Positions 8,103 to 20,500 of a stretch of 64,000 nucleotides of DNA are shown piece after piece. The translations under genes and the position numbers were made by a program. This stretch comes from a virus: IMG/VR virus record IMGVR_UViG_3300034061_000981, positions 1 through 64,000 of that record; one strand, given 5' to 3'. Under the pieces are notes generated by a model, which was given only the letters and a program-made list of their open reading frames with translations, ran no database searches and had not been told where the DNA came from. Within the stretch, counting starts at the first letter, position 1. Every line of letters starts with the position of its first letter.

Positions 8103-11100
8103 ATGGCCACAAGTTCAAGACAATCAGCAATATTTGGTGTAAACGATTGGAAACAAATTTACCAAACGTTTAGCCAAGCCGACTTTAAAAGTTATGATTA
8201 TGAAACACTACGCAAGACTTTCATTGATTATTTGCGTGTGTATTATCCTGAAACATATAATGACTATATTGAATCGTCAGAATTCATTGCACTATTAGAC
8301 GTTATGGCTTTTATGGGTCAAGGTCTTGCTTTCCGCAATGATTTGAATACCCGTGAAAACTTTATTGATACAGCAGAACGTAGAGATAGTGTTATCAAAT
8401 TAGCTAACTTAGTAAGCTATACTCCAAAAAGAAACTTAGCTGGTCAGGGCTATTTGAAAGTAACTAGCATACAAACTACTCAAAATATTACTGATTTGAA
8501 TGGTTTTAACTTAAGTAATATACCTGTATTATGGAATGATCCTGCTAACTCAAATTGGTTAGAACAATTTAACACAATTGTAAATGCTACATTAATTAAC
8601 ACACAAAAAATAGGCCGTCCAGGAAACACAGCACAGATTATTGGTGTGAAGACCGATGAATATACTATGCAAATTCCTGCAGGTACATTGCCAGTTGTAC
8701 CATTCTCAAGTCAAGTTGACGGCATCAACATGGGATTTGAATTATGTAGTGTATCTACAGTAGGTGAAGATTATGTATACGAAATTCCACCTGCACCAAC
8801 AAACAGATTTAATATGTTATACCGTAATGACAAGTTGGGTTACGGTAGTCCAAATACAGGGTTCTTCTTTTATTTCAAACAAGGTACATTGCAGAATTTT
8901 GATTTTACCTTGCAACAAAAAATCAGTAACCAAGTAGTTGATATTGATATTCAAGGTGTTAACAACACTGATACATGGTTGTATCAATTAAGTGAAAATA
9001 ATGGTTCATTGGGATTGTGGAAGCAGGTGAATAACATTTATGCTGATGCATATTTGCAAACTGAATCTAGTTTCAAAGATATTTTCTCTGTTAACTCACG
9101 TTTCAATGACCAAGTAAGTTATGTATTTGGTGACGGTGTGTTCAGTAATATACCAGTTGGCAACTATAGAGCATATGTACGTTCCGGCAACGCATTAACT
9201 TATACAGTTGACCCAACAGAAATGCAAGGCATTTCTATTACTTTTAATTATGTAAGTAGAGTTGGTAGACAAGAATCACTAACAGTTGGTTTATCGTTAC
9301 AAGTTCCCGTATCAAATGCACAAACACGTGAATCGCTTGCTAACATTAAGCAACGTGCTCCAACTCGTTATTATACACAAAATCGTATGGTAAATGGAGA
9401 AGATTATACTAACTTCCCATATACATTGTATAGTTCTATTATTAAATCAAAAGCAATTAATCGCAGTAGCGTTGGTGTATCTAAGAACCTAGACTTACTA
9501 GATCCTACTGGAAAGTATTCAAGCACTAATAGTTTTGCCAATGATGGTGCTATATGGGCAATTGATGATGTTGAAAGCGTACCTCTAGTAATTAATAATT
9601 CAGGTGATATTATTACTTTCTTGACAGACACTTTAGCTAGTATACTGTCAGACAATAGATCCACTCAATATTATTTGCAAAACTATACAAGATATAATGT
9701 TAATACTACTACCGGTGATGGTGTTGTATATTGGCAAACAAGCACAGTAAATGCGAACAGCGGCACTGGTTATTTTTATAATATTCAAAATGGAGATGTA
9801 AGTCCTATATCAGTTGGTACATACTCTACTACTAACGCAAAGTATATTACAAAAGGTGCATTATTACAGTTTACTGCCCCGGCTGGTTTTTACTTTGATA
9901 ACAATAATCGATTAGTAAGCGGAATATCTACTCCTACTACTAAAACTTATATTTGGACAACTGTGTTAAATGTGGTAGGTGATGGTAGCAACAATAGTCA
10001 GGGTAGTTTTGCAAATGGCACGGGGCCAATCACATTAAATGGATATGTCCCTACAGAAGCAATATTATCTGTTGTATTGCCTGCATTTGATAATATTTTA
10101 CCTAACTCGGTTATACAAGAATGTAGAGTGCGTATGGATTTACAACAAGACTTTACTCTTGTTTTTAATAACTCATTGACTATTGCACAAAATCGTTGGA
10201 GTGTTGAGAATGTTAATAACCCTGACTTTTTTGTTTTGTTTGATAGTAATGCATATAATAGATATACAGTAGGCTACCGTTCTCTTGCTTATTACTTTGG
10301 TAGTGTAGCGGATACACGTTTTACATATGAAGCCGGCAAACTTGTTTATGATCCATTTAGTGGTCAAATTTTACAAGACTTTGTAAATGTGTTAGCAACT
10401 AACACTCAACCTGGTAGTAATTATCCATTAGTAAATAATATCTCTGCTAGTGTTGTTGGACAGCCAGTGCAACCTGATGGGTATATTGATGACTTTGAAG
10501 TAGAAATTGCTAGCATCAATGTTAATGATAGAACATTAGTCAATGATCCAGATTTCTTTAATCAAATTACAGGTTATGTAAATGGTAATACTAATATAGG
10601 TATCTATGTGTTCTTTAGAACAATACAAGATGCTATTAATTTGGCACGCACACAGATCGTTCCTTCAACTGAGGTATCATATCAATATCCAACTAAAACT
10701 CAAATTGAAGTTGTGAAATATGATTATCCAGTTGGACAATTATTCTATGCCTATAGTGAAAATGACTTCTATAGATCAGTGCAAGATCAAACAGTTACTA
10801 CACCATCTTATATTTTGGTAATTCAACGTGATTATGGTGTTCTGCCCGGACGCCAAGGCTTGCAATTCCAATATCGTCACAATAGCAATAATACAACACG
10901 TATTAATCCTGCGACTACAAATATTATTGATTTGTATGTAGTAACACAGGCTTACTATACTGCTTATCAAAATTATATACAAGATAGTACAAACACTGTT
11001 CCGGAACCATCACGTCCAACTATTACAGAGTTAACCTCTTACTATCCTCAAATTAATGATTATAAGATGTTAAGTGATAGTGCTATATTGAATAGCGTAG

Positions 11101-11474
11101 TGTTCAAACCATTATTTGGACCTAAGGCAGCACCTGCGTTAAGAGGAACAATTAAAGTTATTAAAAATTCTAACACCAGTGCGAGTGATAGTGAGATACG
11201 TAGTGCAGTACTAACACAGATGAATAATTATTTTAATATTAACAATTGGAACTTTGGAGACACGTTTTATTTCACTGAACTAAGTGCGTATATTCACGCT
11301 GAGATAGGTGAGTTAGTAAGTTCTTGCGTGTTAGTACCTAACGATCCTACAATGCATTTTGGAGATTTATATGAAATTAAATGTTTGCCTTATGAGATAT
11401 TCGTAAATGCCGCAACAGCAAATGATGTAATAGTTATTGCCGCACTTACACCCGCCGAATTACAAATAGCATAA
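8103..11474 (+). CDS. gp6: Baseplate wedge subunit, gp6-like
   Basis: This 1123-residue protein is a gp6-type wedge subunit, which forms the ring joining the wedges around the hub. The N-terminal 150 residues are characteristic: FKSYDYETLRKTFIDYLRVYYP, then FIALLDVMAFMGQGLAFRND, then NFIDTAERRDSVIKLANL. The C-terminal part has a second conserved stretch with LRGTIKVIKNSN and a helix SEIRSAVLTQMNNYF. T4 gp6 is about 660 residues; the extra length here is in the middle (residues about 480-900). It follows gp25 as in T4-like phages and has its own candidate late promoter. Confidence 0.88.
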   Translation: MATSSRQSAIFGVNDWKQIYQTFSQADFKSYDYETLRKTFIDYLRVYYPETYNDYIESSEFIALLDVMAFMGQGLAFRNDLNTRENFIDTAERRDSVIKLANLVSYTPKRNLAGQGYLKVTSIQTTQNITDLNGFNLSNIPVLWNDPANSNWLEQFNTIVNATLINTQKIGRPGNTAQIIGVKTDEYTMQIPAGTLPVVPFSSQVDGINMGFELCSVSTVGEDYVYEIPPAPTNRFNMLYRNDKLGYGSPNTGFFFYFKQGTLQNFDFTLQQKISNQVVDIDIQGVNNTDTWLYQLSENNGSLGLWKQVNNIYADAYLQTESSFKDIFSVNSRFNDQVSYVFGDGVFSNIPVGNYRAYVRSGNALTYTVDPTEMQGISITFNYVSRVGRQESLTVGLSLQVPVSNAQTRESLANIKQRAPTRYYTQNRMVNGEDYTNFPYTLYSSIIKSKAINRSSVGVSKNLDLLDPTGKYSSTNSFANDGAIWAIDDVESVPLVINNSGDIITFLTDTLASILSDNRSTQYYLQNYTRYNVNTTTGDGVVYWQTSTVNANSGTGYFYNIQNGDVSPISVGTYSTTNAKYITKGALLQFTAPAGFYFDNNNRLVSGISTPTTKTYIWTTVLNVVGDGSNNSQGSFANGTGPITLNGYVPTEAILSVVLPAFDNILPNSVIQECRVRMDLQQDFTLVFNNSLTIAQNRWSVENVNNPDFFVLFDSNAYNRYTVGYRSLAYYFGSVADTRFTYEAGKLVYDPFSGQILQDFVNVLATNTQPGSNYPLVNNISASVVGQPVQPDGYIDDFEVEIASINVNDRTLVNDPDFFNQITGYVNGNTNIGIYVFFRTIQDAINLARTQIVPSTEVSYQYPTKTQIEVVKYDYPVGQLFYAYSENDFYRSVQDQTVTTPSYILVIQRDYGVLPGRQGLQFQYRHNSNNTTRINPATTNIIDLYVVTQAYYTAYQNYIQDSTNTVPEPSRPTITELTSYYPQINDYKMLSDSAILNSVVFKPLFGPKAAPALRGTIKVIKNSNTSASDSEIRSAVLTQMNNYFNINNWNFGDTFYFTELSAYIHAEIGELVSSCVLVPNDPTMHFGDLYEIKCLPYEIFVNAATANDVIVIAALTPAELQIA

Positions 11475-11502
11475 GTATAATATAACCATAGAGAATTTTA
11501 TA

Positions 11503-14500
11503 ATGGCAACAAGAATTAGAACGCTGAATTTTTTACCTGAGATATTTAAAACTACAACTAATAGCCAGTTTTTACAAGCTACATTAGACCAGTTAGTTGC
11601 TCAACCTAGTACAAAAAGGATTGAGGGATATATAGGTAGTACATTTGGCTATGGTATCAATGCAAAAAACAAATATGTTATAGAACCAACCAAAGTTAGG
11701 ACAGATTATCAATTAGATCCTGGTGTTGTTTTCTTAAAAGAAAACGACACAACTGCTAATGATTTTATTAGTTATCCTGGTATAATTGATGCATTAAAAT
11801 TAGAAGGCGCTATTACCGGTGACAATAGTAAATTATTTACTAGTCAATTTTATTCTTGGGATAGTTTTACAGATTTAGATAAAATAATTAACTTTAATCA
11901 GTACTACTGGTTACCGGAAGGGCCTGATCGTGTAATTATTTCTTCTGATATTATTTACAACTCAGTAAACTTTACAGTAGTAGATCAAGCAAATGATTAT
12001 CTAATTTCATCAGATATTAATCCAGTAGGTACTCCAAATCCAACACTTACATTATTACGCGGTGGTACATATACGTTTGGTGTAAATCAGGCTACACAAT
12101 TTTGGATTCAAGGTGAACCAGGAGTAACTGGTTATAGTTTAACTCAACCAAACGTACAAACACGTGACGTTTATGGTGTAACTAATAATGGAGCAACTAA
12201 TGGATTAGTTACATTTGTTGTACCTGAAAAGAATGCGCTAGATGAATATAATTTCCCATTAGGTCCCACATGTGGAGTAGTATCTGATTTACCTTTTAGT
12301 CAAGTTAATGGTGCGATTGTTTCTGACATTGGTGGTATTGATGGTGTTACTGCACTTGACGGTTTAACTGTAATGTTTTACAATACAGGTGTTGTTGATG
12401 AATATGGATTTGTATCAAAATTTTACGACCAAACATTATATGATGAAGATGGTGGTTCTTCTTATGCATATCCAGGAACTGAAGAAAACCAACTTAACTT
12501 TGATGGTGGTTACTTCACTGAAGTAAGCGCATATCTTTACAACATAACAATATTACCTGGAAATGTAATACAATTAACACCTGCATCTCTAATACCAACA
12601 AATCAAACAATCATTCCTTCATTTGGTGTTAATTATGGTAATAGAGAATTTTATAGAAATGTCGCCGGCTCCATTCAATTAGTACCATACAATAGTGCAA
12701 TATTGGATCAACTATATTACCAAGATGGATCATCACCTACTAAAGTTGGTGTCATTAGATTAGTTGATAACAATATTACAAATGAAATTAATGTATTAAC
12801 TCAAATATTAGGTAAGAAAAACTATACTGCACCCAATGGTGTTGTGTTTACTAATGGTTTGAAAGTACTATTTCAAGGTAACGTATACCCAGAATCATAT
12901 AACAATGTAGAGTATTATGTTGAAGGTGTAGGTACTGCTATCGAACTCATTCAGGTTGACTCACTAATAAGTCCAGGCCTGTTTACTGAAGGCGTGTTTA
13001 TCCCATGGGATACTACCCCATGGGATATTGGTAATTATGATTCAGGATTGTACATTCCAGTAGAACAAGATTATATTACTATTGCAAGAAATGCAATTAA
13101 TCGTAATGCATGGTCACGTAGTAATCGTTGGTTCCATATAGATGTCATCAATGCGACTGCAACATATAATAATGATCCTACCCTAGTAACAGCATGGGCT
13201 ACACCTGATAATAAAGCTAAACGTCCTATTATTGAATTCTATCCTAACTTACGTTTGTTTGATTCGGGTGTATTAGGTAAAGATCCTATCGATTACATTG
13301 ATACCAGAACAACTGATGCATTTACTTTAGTCGCTGGTCAAGAAAGTTATTATCCTGATGTAGCAGGTTGGTCAACTTACGATGCAACTATTGCACCTGC
13401 TAACTATCCGTCACCGATAACTGATAAAACTATACTATCAACAGAAGCATTAACAAATAAAATTGTAATGAATAATACAATAGGATTGTATGTAAACGAT
13501 ACTATTTCAGTAGCTAGCGTAGTTGGTGATGACCCATTGGCTAATCCGCCCATACCCGGTTTGGTGCCAATTGTACCCGGAACGGCTGGTACTATACAAA
13601 AGTATTATATTACAGAAATATCAGGTAACAAAATAACTGTTTCAACAGAGATACAAGGAACACCGGTTGTACTTGCAACAGATACTCCTGTTAGTCCAGT
13701 AACTACAACAATTTATTCTTACAGTTCAACTATTACAATAGCATCATCAGATGTAAGTGGGTTGTTTGAAGCTGGACAATATATTATTGATTCTGCCGGT
13801 ATATTACCTGATATAACTTATATTAGAAATGTTAACATTGTTGGTTCCGATACTATTATTACTATAGGTTGGGATAGAATTAACTATTCAATGATTGGCA
13901 CTACGGTTGACCCTGAAACCGGAACTACCGGTGTTTCAGTAGTAACAGCAGATACACCATTAAGTAACTATGCATTGTTTGATGGAGCAAGAATTGTATT
14001 TGCGGCAGATGAAAATTTAAGTGTTAGAAATAAAATTTATATTTCACGCTTTTCAACAATTACTCCTAACACAACACCTGTGATTACATTAACGGAAGCT
14101 CCACAAGGAGATGTGTTACCGGATGAACAAACTGCCGTATATCGTGGTTATAACAATCAAGGTAAAGATTTTTACTTTGATGGTATTGAATGGTTTGCTG
14201 GACAACAAAAAATAACTGTCAATCAAGCACCATATTTTGATATATTTGATAGTAATGGAATAAGTTTAGGTAATGGAACCGTATATGTTGGTACATCATT
14301 TACTGGCAGTAAATTATTCAGTTATGGATTAGGCGTTGGTGCTGACGACCCTGTATTAGGTTTTCCTCTACGCTATTCATCTATAGATAATGTAGGTGAT
14401 ATTAGTTTTGATGTCACATTAAACTCACAAACATTCAATTATGTTAGTGGTACCGAACCAATAACTGAGAATGTAAATACAGGCTACGTTTATAATTATA

Positions 14501-17500
14501 CCGACAGGGTTAACTATACTCGTCAGTTAGGATGGCAAACTGCGGTATCACCAAGCGTACAGTATCAAATTTTTGAATCTGATTGGTTTGCAACCACATC
14601 ATCAAATACATTTACATGCGATGTTGCTCCAATGAGTTCATCTGAGACTACTTGGCCTATTGTACAAGTTTATATTAATAATAATTATCTTGATCCATCT
14701 AATTATACAGTAACATCAACCGATACATCAACAACGGTTACAATTCCAACTATCAGTGCAATCGATACAGTTGTTCAAATATTAATATTAAGTAATCAAG
14801 TAAGTAGTACTGCATATTACGGTATTCCTATTAACCTAAGTAATAATCCATTCAACGAAGATGTTACAACAGTTAATATAGGTGACATACGTGGTCAGTA
14901 TCAAAGTATTTTCTATAATAATCCAAACACTACTGGTGAAATTTTTGGACCTAACAATTACCGTGACTTGGGTAATATGGTGCCATGGGGTGACAGAATT
15001 ATTCAAAACAGTGCGTCATTGGCATTGCCTGGCACATTCCTACGCAAACAAAATCTTAATTTATTCAATTCATTGTTGTATAACAGCAGACAATATATTA
15101 CATTTAAAACGTTGCTAGTAGATACAATTAACAATGCAAATTATTCAACCAGATTAACACCGGCACAAATGCTTGATGGTGCAATGGATCAAATTACATC
15201 AAATAAGACTGACAGTCAGCCCTTCTTCTGGAGTGATATGTTGCCATCTAAGTCAGCATATATCAGCAATACATACAGTTTTGCTAACTCGCTTGATGTT
15301 AGTATCTATCCATTAACTAAAGTTTATAATTTTACTACTGCAAATTACAATGGTGTATTAGTATATCTAATACGCAACGGAGTAACAACTCAATTGATTA
15401 CGGGTATTGATTATACAGTAAGCACTACGTCCCCTTCATTAACAGTAACAAAAGATTTATTACCAAATGATCAAATTGTAATTAACGAATATAATCAAAC
15501 ATATGGTTCATATGTTCCAAATACTCCTACAAAATTAGGATTGTACCCTGCGACTATTCCTTCTGTAACATTAGATACAGCATACAACGAACCTACTTAT
15601 TTTATTGTTGGGCATGATGGTTCATTTACTAAGTTATATGGCAACTATGATCCAGAAACAAGTACGCTAGATGACTATAGAGACCAAGTATTATTAGAAT
15701 ATGAAACACGTGTATATAACAATTTGAAGTTAAGCAACGTTATTCCTATAGAATTAACAGACATTTTACCTGGCTTCTTTAGAACAACTGATTATACATA
15801 TGATGAATTTTTGCAAATCTATTCTGAATCTTTCTTAAATTGGGTAGGTGAAAATAGAATCAATTACAAGAGACAGTTATATAATACAGCTAACCCCTTC
15901 ACTTACAACTATGACAATAACAGTAGTAAGATAGCTAATACTTTAATTCAACAGGGTTATTTTAGAGGATTGTATTTGTATTATTATGATACTTCTACAC
16001 CAGATACTACCCCATGGCAAATGATAGGTTATGCTAATGAACCTACGTGGTGGACAAGTCGTTATGGCGCGGCACCTTATACAAGTGACAACTTGGTATT
16101 GTGGGGAGACATGGCTGCAGGTATCGATTGGAATAACGGTAATCCTGTAGTAATACCTAAATATGTTCGTGATGGATTGCTTAGTGTAATCCCAGTAGAT
16201 AGCAATGGTGATTTATTGCCACCAACAATTTCTATTTTAGGAAATTATAACGCCAGAACATTTAATCGTGATTGGAAAGTCGGCGACGTTGGTCCTGCAG
16301 AATTCTCATATCGTAGAAGTAGCACATGGGTATTTGACTTGATGCGAATACTTGCATTGACTCGTCCTGCCGCATTCTACAACTTAGCAGTTGACATTGA
16401 CAATTACAAATATAACGCTGAATTTAATCAGTTCCTAGTAAATGATAGAAGTCATTTGAATGTTAAAAACATTCCAATATATGGTACCGGGACGCCTGCG
16501 ACTAGCTATATTAACTGGATTGTTGATTATGAAAAACAAGCAGGTGTAGATGCAACATCTAACATCACTACATTATTAGATAACTTAGATGTGCGTTTAA
16601 TATATCGTATAGCTGGCTATAGCGATAAAGATTTGTTACAATTCTATGTTGAAAAGAGTTCAGCAAATAGTAATAACAGTTCATTGTTGATTCCGGACGC
16701 AAGCTATCAAGTATTGTTATATGATAATCAACCGTTTGATAAGATTGTATATTCAGGTGTTGTTATACAGATAACAGAGAATGGTTATAAAGTATTTGGC
16801 AACTCACAAACCAACGCATACTTTACAACATTAGTACCTAAAAATAATGGAATTACAGAATCAATCACCGTAGAAAATTTAACAGTTAAGTTAGCAACTG
16901 AATTTTATAATAGAACCGTATTGGTTCCGTACGGAACTGAATTCTATTCAGCACAAGAAGTAGCACAGTTCTTAAATTGCTATGGCAAATATTTAGAATC
17001 TCAAGGTGTAGTATTCGAGCAAATTGAAAATGCTATACCAGTTAACTGGCCACAAATGGTTGCAGAATATATGTACTGGTCGCAAATGGGTTGGGAAGTA
17101 GGAAGTATTACTACAATCAACCCTGCGGCTACATTATTATCTATTGATCGTGACAGCTATATTGTACAACCATTAACATTACGCCAACAAAATTTTGTAT
17201 TGAATCAAAACTTATATCCAATACAATCAACTGATTTGTCTATTGTACGTGAAGGTACTGCTTTCACTGTTCAACCATTGAATCAAGGTGATGCAATTAG
17301 TTATGGTCAATTTAATATCAGTAACTTTGAACATGGCATTGTGTTCAGCAATGTAACATTGTTTAACGATATAATTTATAATTTGATTACTGGTTTAAGG
17401 CAGAACCGTATATTTGTACGTGGTGCAAAGACAGCAGAGTGGAATGGTACAGTAGATGCATATGGATTTATTCTTAACCAAGATAATATTCAACAATGGA

Positions 17501-20500
17501 ATAGCGAATTCAAATACACTAAAGGGGCAATTGTTCTTTATAAGAACAGATATTGGAGTGCATTAGGTATTGTCCAAGCTAAACAATTATTTGATGAACG
17601 TGATTGGAAAGAAATTCCTTACGGTGAGATTCAAAAGGGATTATTACCTAATAGTCAAACACGTTCATATGAAAGTTCATTATACTACAGTTCAGATAAT
17701 GCAAACTTAGAAAAAGATGCTGACTTATTAAGTTTTAGTTTGATTGGATATCGCCCAAGAGATTATCTAGCAATTGCTAATTTAACAGATATTACTCAAG
17801 TAAATGTTTATAAAAACCTGATTAAAGAAAAAGGCACATTAAATGCCGCTAGTGCATTTAAGGGTGCTACATTACCACAAGGTGGCATTGATTATGACAT
17901 TTATGAAAACTGGGCTATCAAGTCAAGTGAGTACGGTGGCGTTTTAAATAACAACTTTATTGAAGTTAGGCTACAAGAGCCGGTACTCACTGGCAATCCT
18001 AGTATTGTTGGTTTAACCAATGGTGTTTATACTGAAGGTGTTCAACAGGAAATACCATTGTATTCTATCTTTAATTACGGTAGACCAATCGATTCTCCTG
18101 ATATATTGCCTACAATCAGTTCAACTGAACCATCTAACTTATTACCTACAGCAGGATATGTAAACTATAATGACGTTAAAATGTCAAGTTATTTTTATTC
18201 TGGGTTATCAAACGCACGTGATGCGTCTGGTGTAAGAGTACCTATCAATAAGTTTTATATACGTGATTATGTTTGGTTAGCAAACTATCTAGCTGATTGG
18301 CAAGTTTATACTCCTGTAAGTTTAGGTTCAATTATTAACGCTAAAAATAATTTAAATGGTACAGTTACTATTACTTTTAGTCAAGCACATAATTTAATTA
18401 AGTATCAACTTTTTGCAATATTAAACTTTAATACACAAATTAACAATTATTATGTTGTGGCTGGGGTAGTAGATCCATTTAGAGTTATTATTAATCTATC
18501 ATTGTCACCTAATATAACTAATTTAACTGGTCAAGGTGTTGGCTTCAGAATGCAAAACCAACGTGTTGCTACCGCACCGGAAATTGCAGACTTACCATCA
18601 TTAATTGATAATGAGTTTAACAAATTAAAAGTTTGGGTTGATACTAATAATGATGGTAGTTGGGCTGTATTCCGTAAGTCATTAAACTATCAATATGATA
18701 AAGAAATTTTAAAAGATAATAGTCAATCATTTGGTAGTGCAGTAGCATATACGCCATCGATGGGTTATTTAATTGGTGATGCAGAAGCAGGTGAAGTATA
18801 TCGTTATTCATATGATATTAAAACTGATTCATATATTATTGACCAAACTATATCAGAAGGTCCGTCTTTTGGATCTACTATTACATATGTAGATGATATA
18901 TTTGTAGTATCAGAACCTACAGGCACACCAAAAGTATACATTTATGAACTAGTAACCACAACATTGGTTAATGACATACTTCCATATCAAACTATTAGCT
19001 CACCGGAAAGTTATATAACTAACTGGGGTAGCGCAACTGCGCTATCAGGGGACAAGAATTGGTTATATATTTCTGATACAGTAAACAATAGTGTTCACGT
19101 TTACCAAAAGTCAACGTTAACTGATTTGTACGAGGCTTCACATATTATAGTAACTCCAAATACAGTAAATGTTGGTAATTTGATGGCAGGGTCTGAATAT
19201 GTTATACAGACAGTGGGTACAACGGATTTCACTGCATTAGGCGCGTTATCTAACAGCGTAGGTGTTATATTTACTTGTAATTCTAGTTCACAAACAGGTA
19301 CAGGTGTAGTAACAGTTGCTGGGGATAAATTTGGATATTCAATTGCAACAGATTATTATGGTGACACAGTAGTAATTGGTACACCTTATCAAAACTATGA
19401 TGTTAATACTGAAAATTATGGTTATGTATATGCGTTTGCAAGAACAGTTCAGAACTTTGAAGTTCAAAGCACAAGTCAATCATATGTACCGCAGTCATTC
19501 CCGTTGTCATGGACTCCAACCTCAGCCACCATAAATGCTACAGCTATTAGTAGCAATGTAATTACAGTAAGTGACTTAACTGGATTAGGAATATCAGCCG
19601 GCGCAACGGGTACCGCAATTATCTTTACTGGCACCGTATTTGGTGGTATATCATTAAATCAAGTATACTATGTTAAATCTATTGTAGATTCAACACACAT
19701 TACAATTTCATTAACACGTGATGGTACAACAATATCATTAACCAACAGTTCTGGTTCAATGACAGCGGTACCACAAACATCACCTCTATACGTAAGTGTT
19801 AACGGTACTTTAATTGAAGATAACACTTATGCTGTAATCAGTTCAACGTTGTATGTCTATAGTGGTCAGACACCAACATTAAATGCAGGTGATATTGTCA
19901 ATGTAAGTGGTTCTAACTTTGTATTAAATCAGATATTAACAAATGAAGAAACACCTAGAGTTGGTGTAGAGTTTGGTACAAGTGTTGATACTAATAATTT
20001 TGCAAATGAAATACTAGTAGGTGCCCCGTTTGAATTAAACGATAAAAATCAAGAGGGAGCAGTACATAGATATACCAATGGTGGTGAGAAATATGGTATT
20101 ATTATTGGTACACAAAACTGCAATATCACTACTCCTAGAACAATATTATTAAATGGCTATTCAGTAACATTACCGGTTGGTAATGCAACACTCGCATCTA
20201 ATGCTATTAATCAAGCTATCATCACTAATATTACATCAACTGCAATTGATGGAAAACTTATCATTCAATTAGTAGATATAGCAATTGGAGTACCAAGTAA
20301 CAAATTATCATTGACTGTATTAGATAGTGCAACACTAGCTGAGATGGGAATAACTGTTTATACTCAAACTCAGAAAATTCTTTGTCCTCGTACCACTGGA
20401 CCAACACAATTTGGTACTGTAATTAAATTCAATGAACAAGGATCATTTGTGGCAAGTGCGCCAATTGGTGCACGTTATACAGCAACTACTTTTGATTTTA

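Noticed and set aside
13000-13030. ATCCCATGGGAT palindrome with a repeated CCCATGGGATA
   Set aside because: It is short and explained by two encoded PWD segments; a 12-base palindrome is expected by chance in 64 kb.
14882-15118. 78-codon + strand frame inside the giant gene
   Set aside because: It is in another frame of a continuous 19-kb gene and has no ribosome site or recognisable content.
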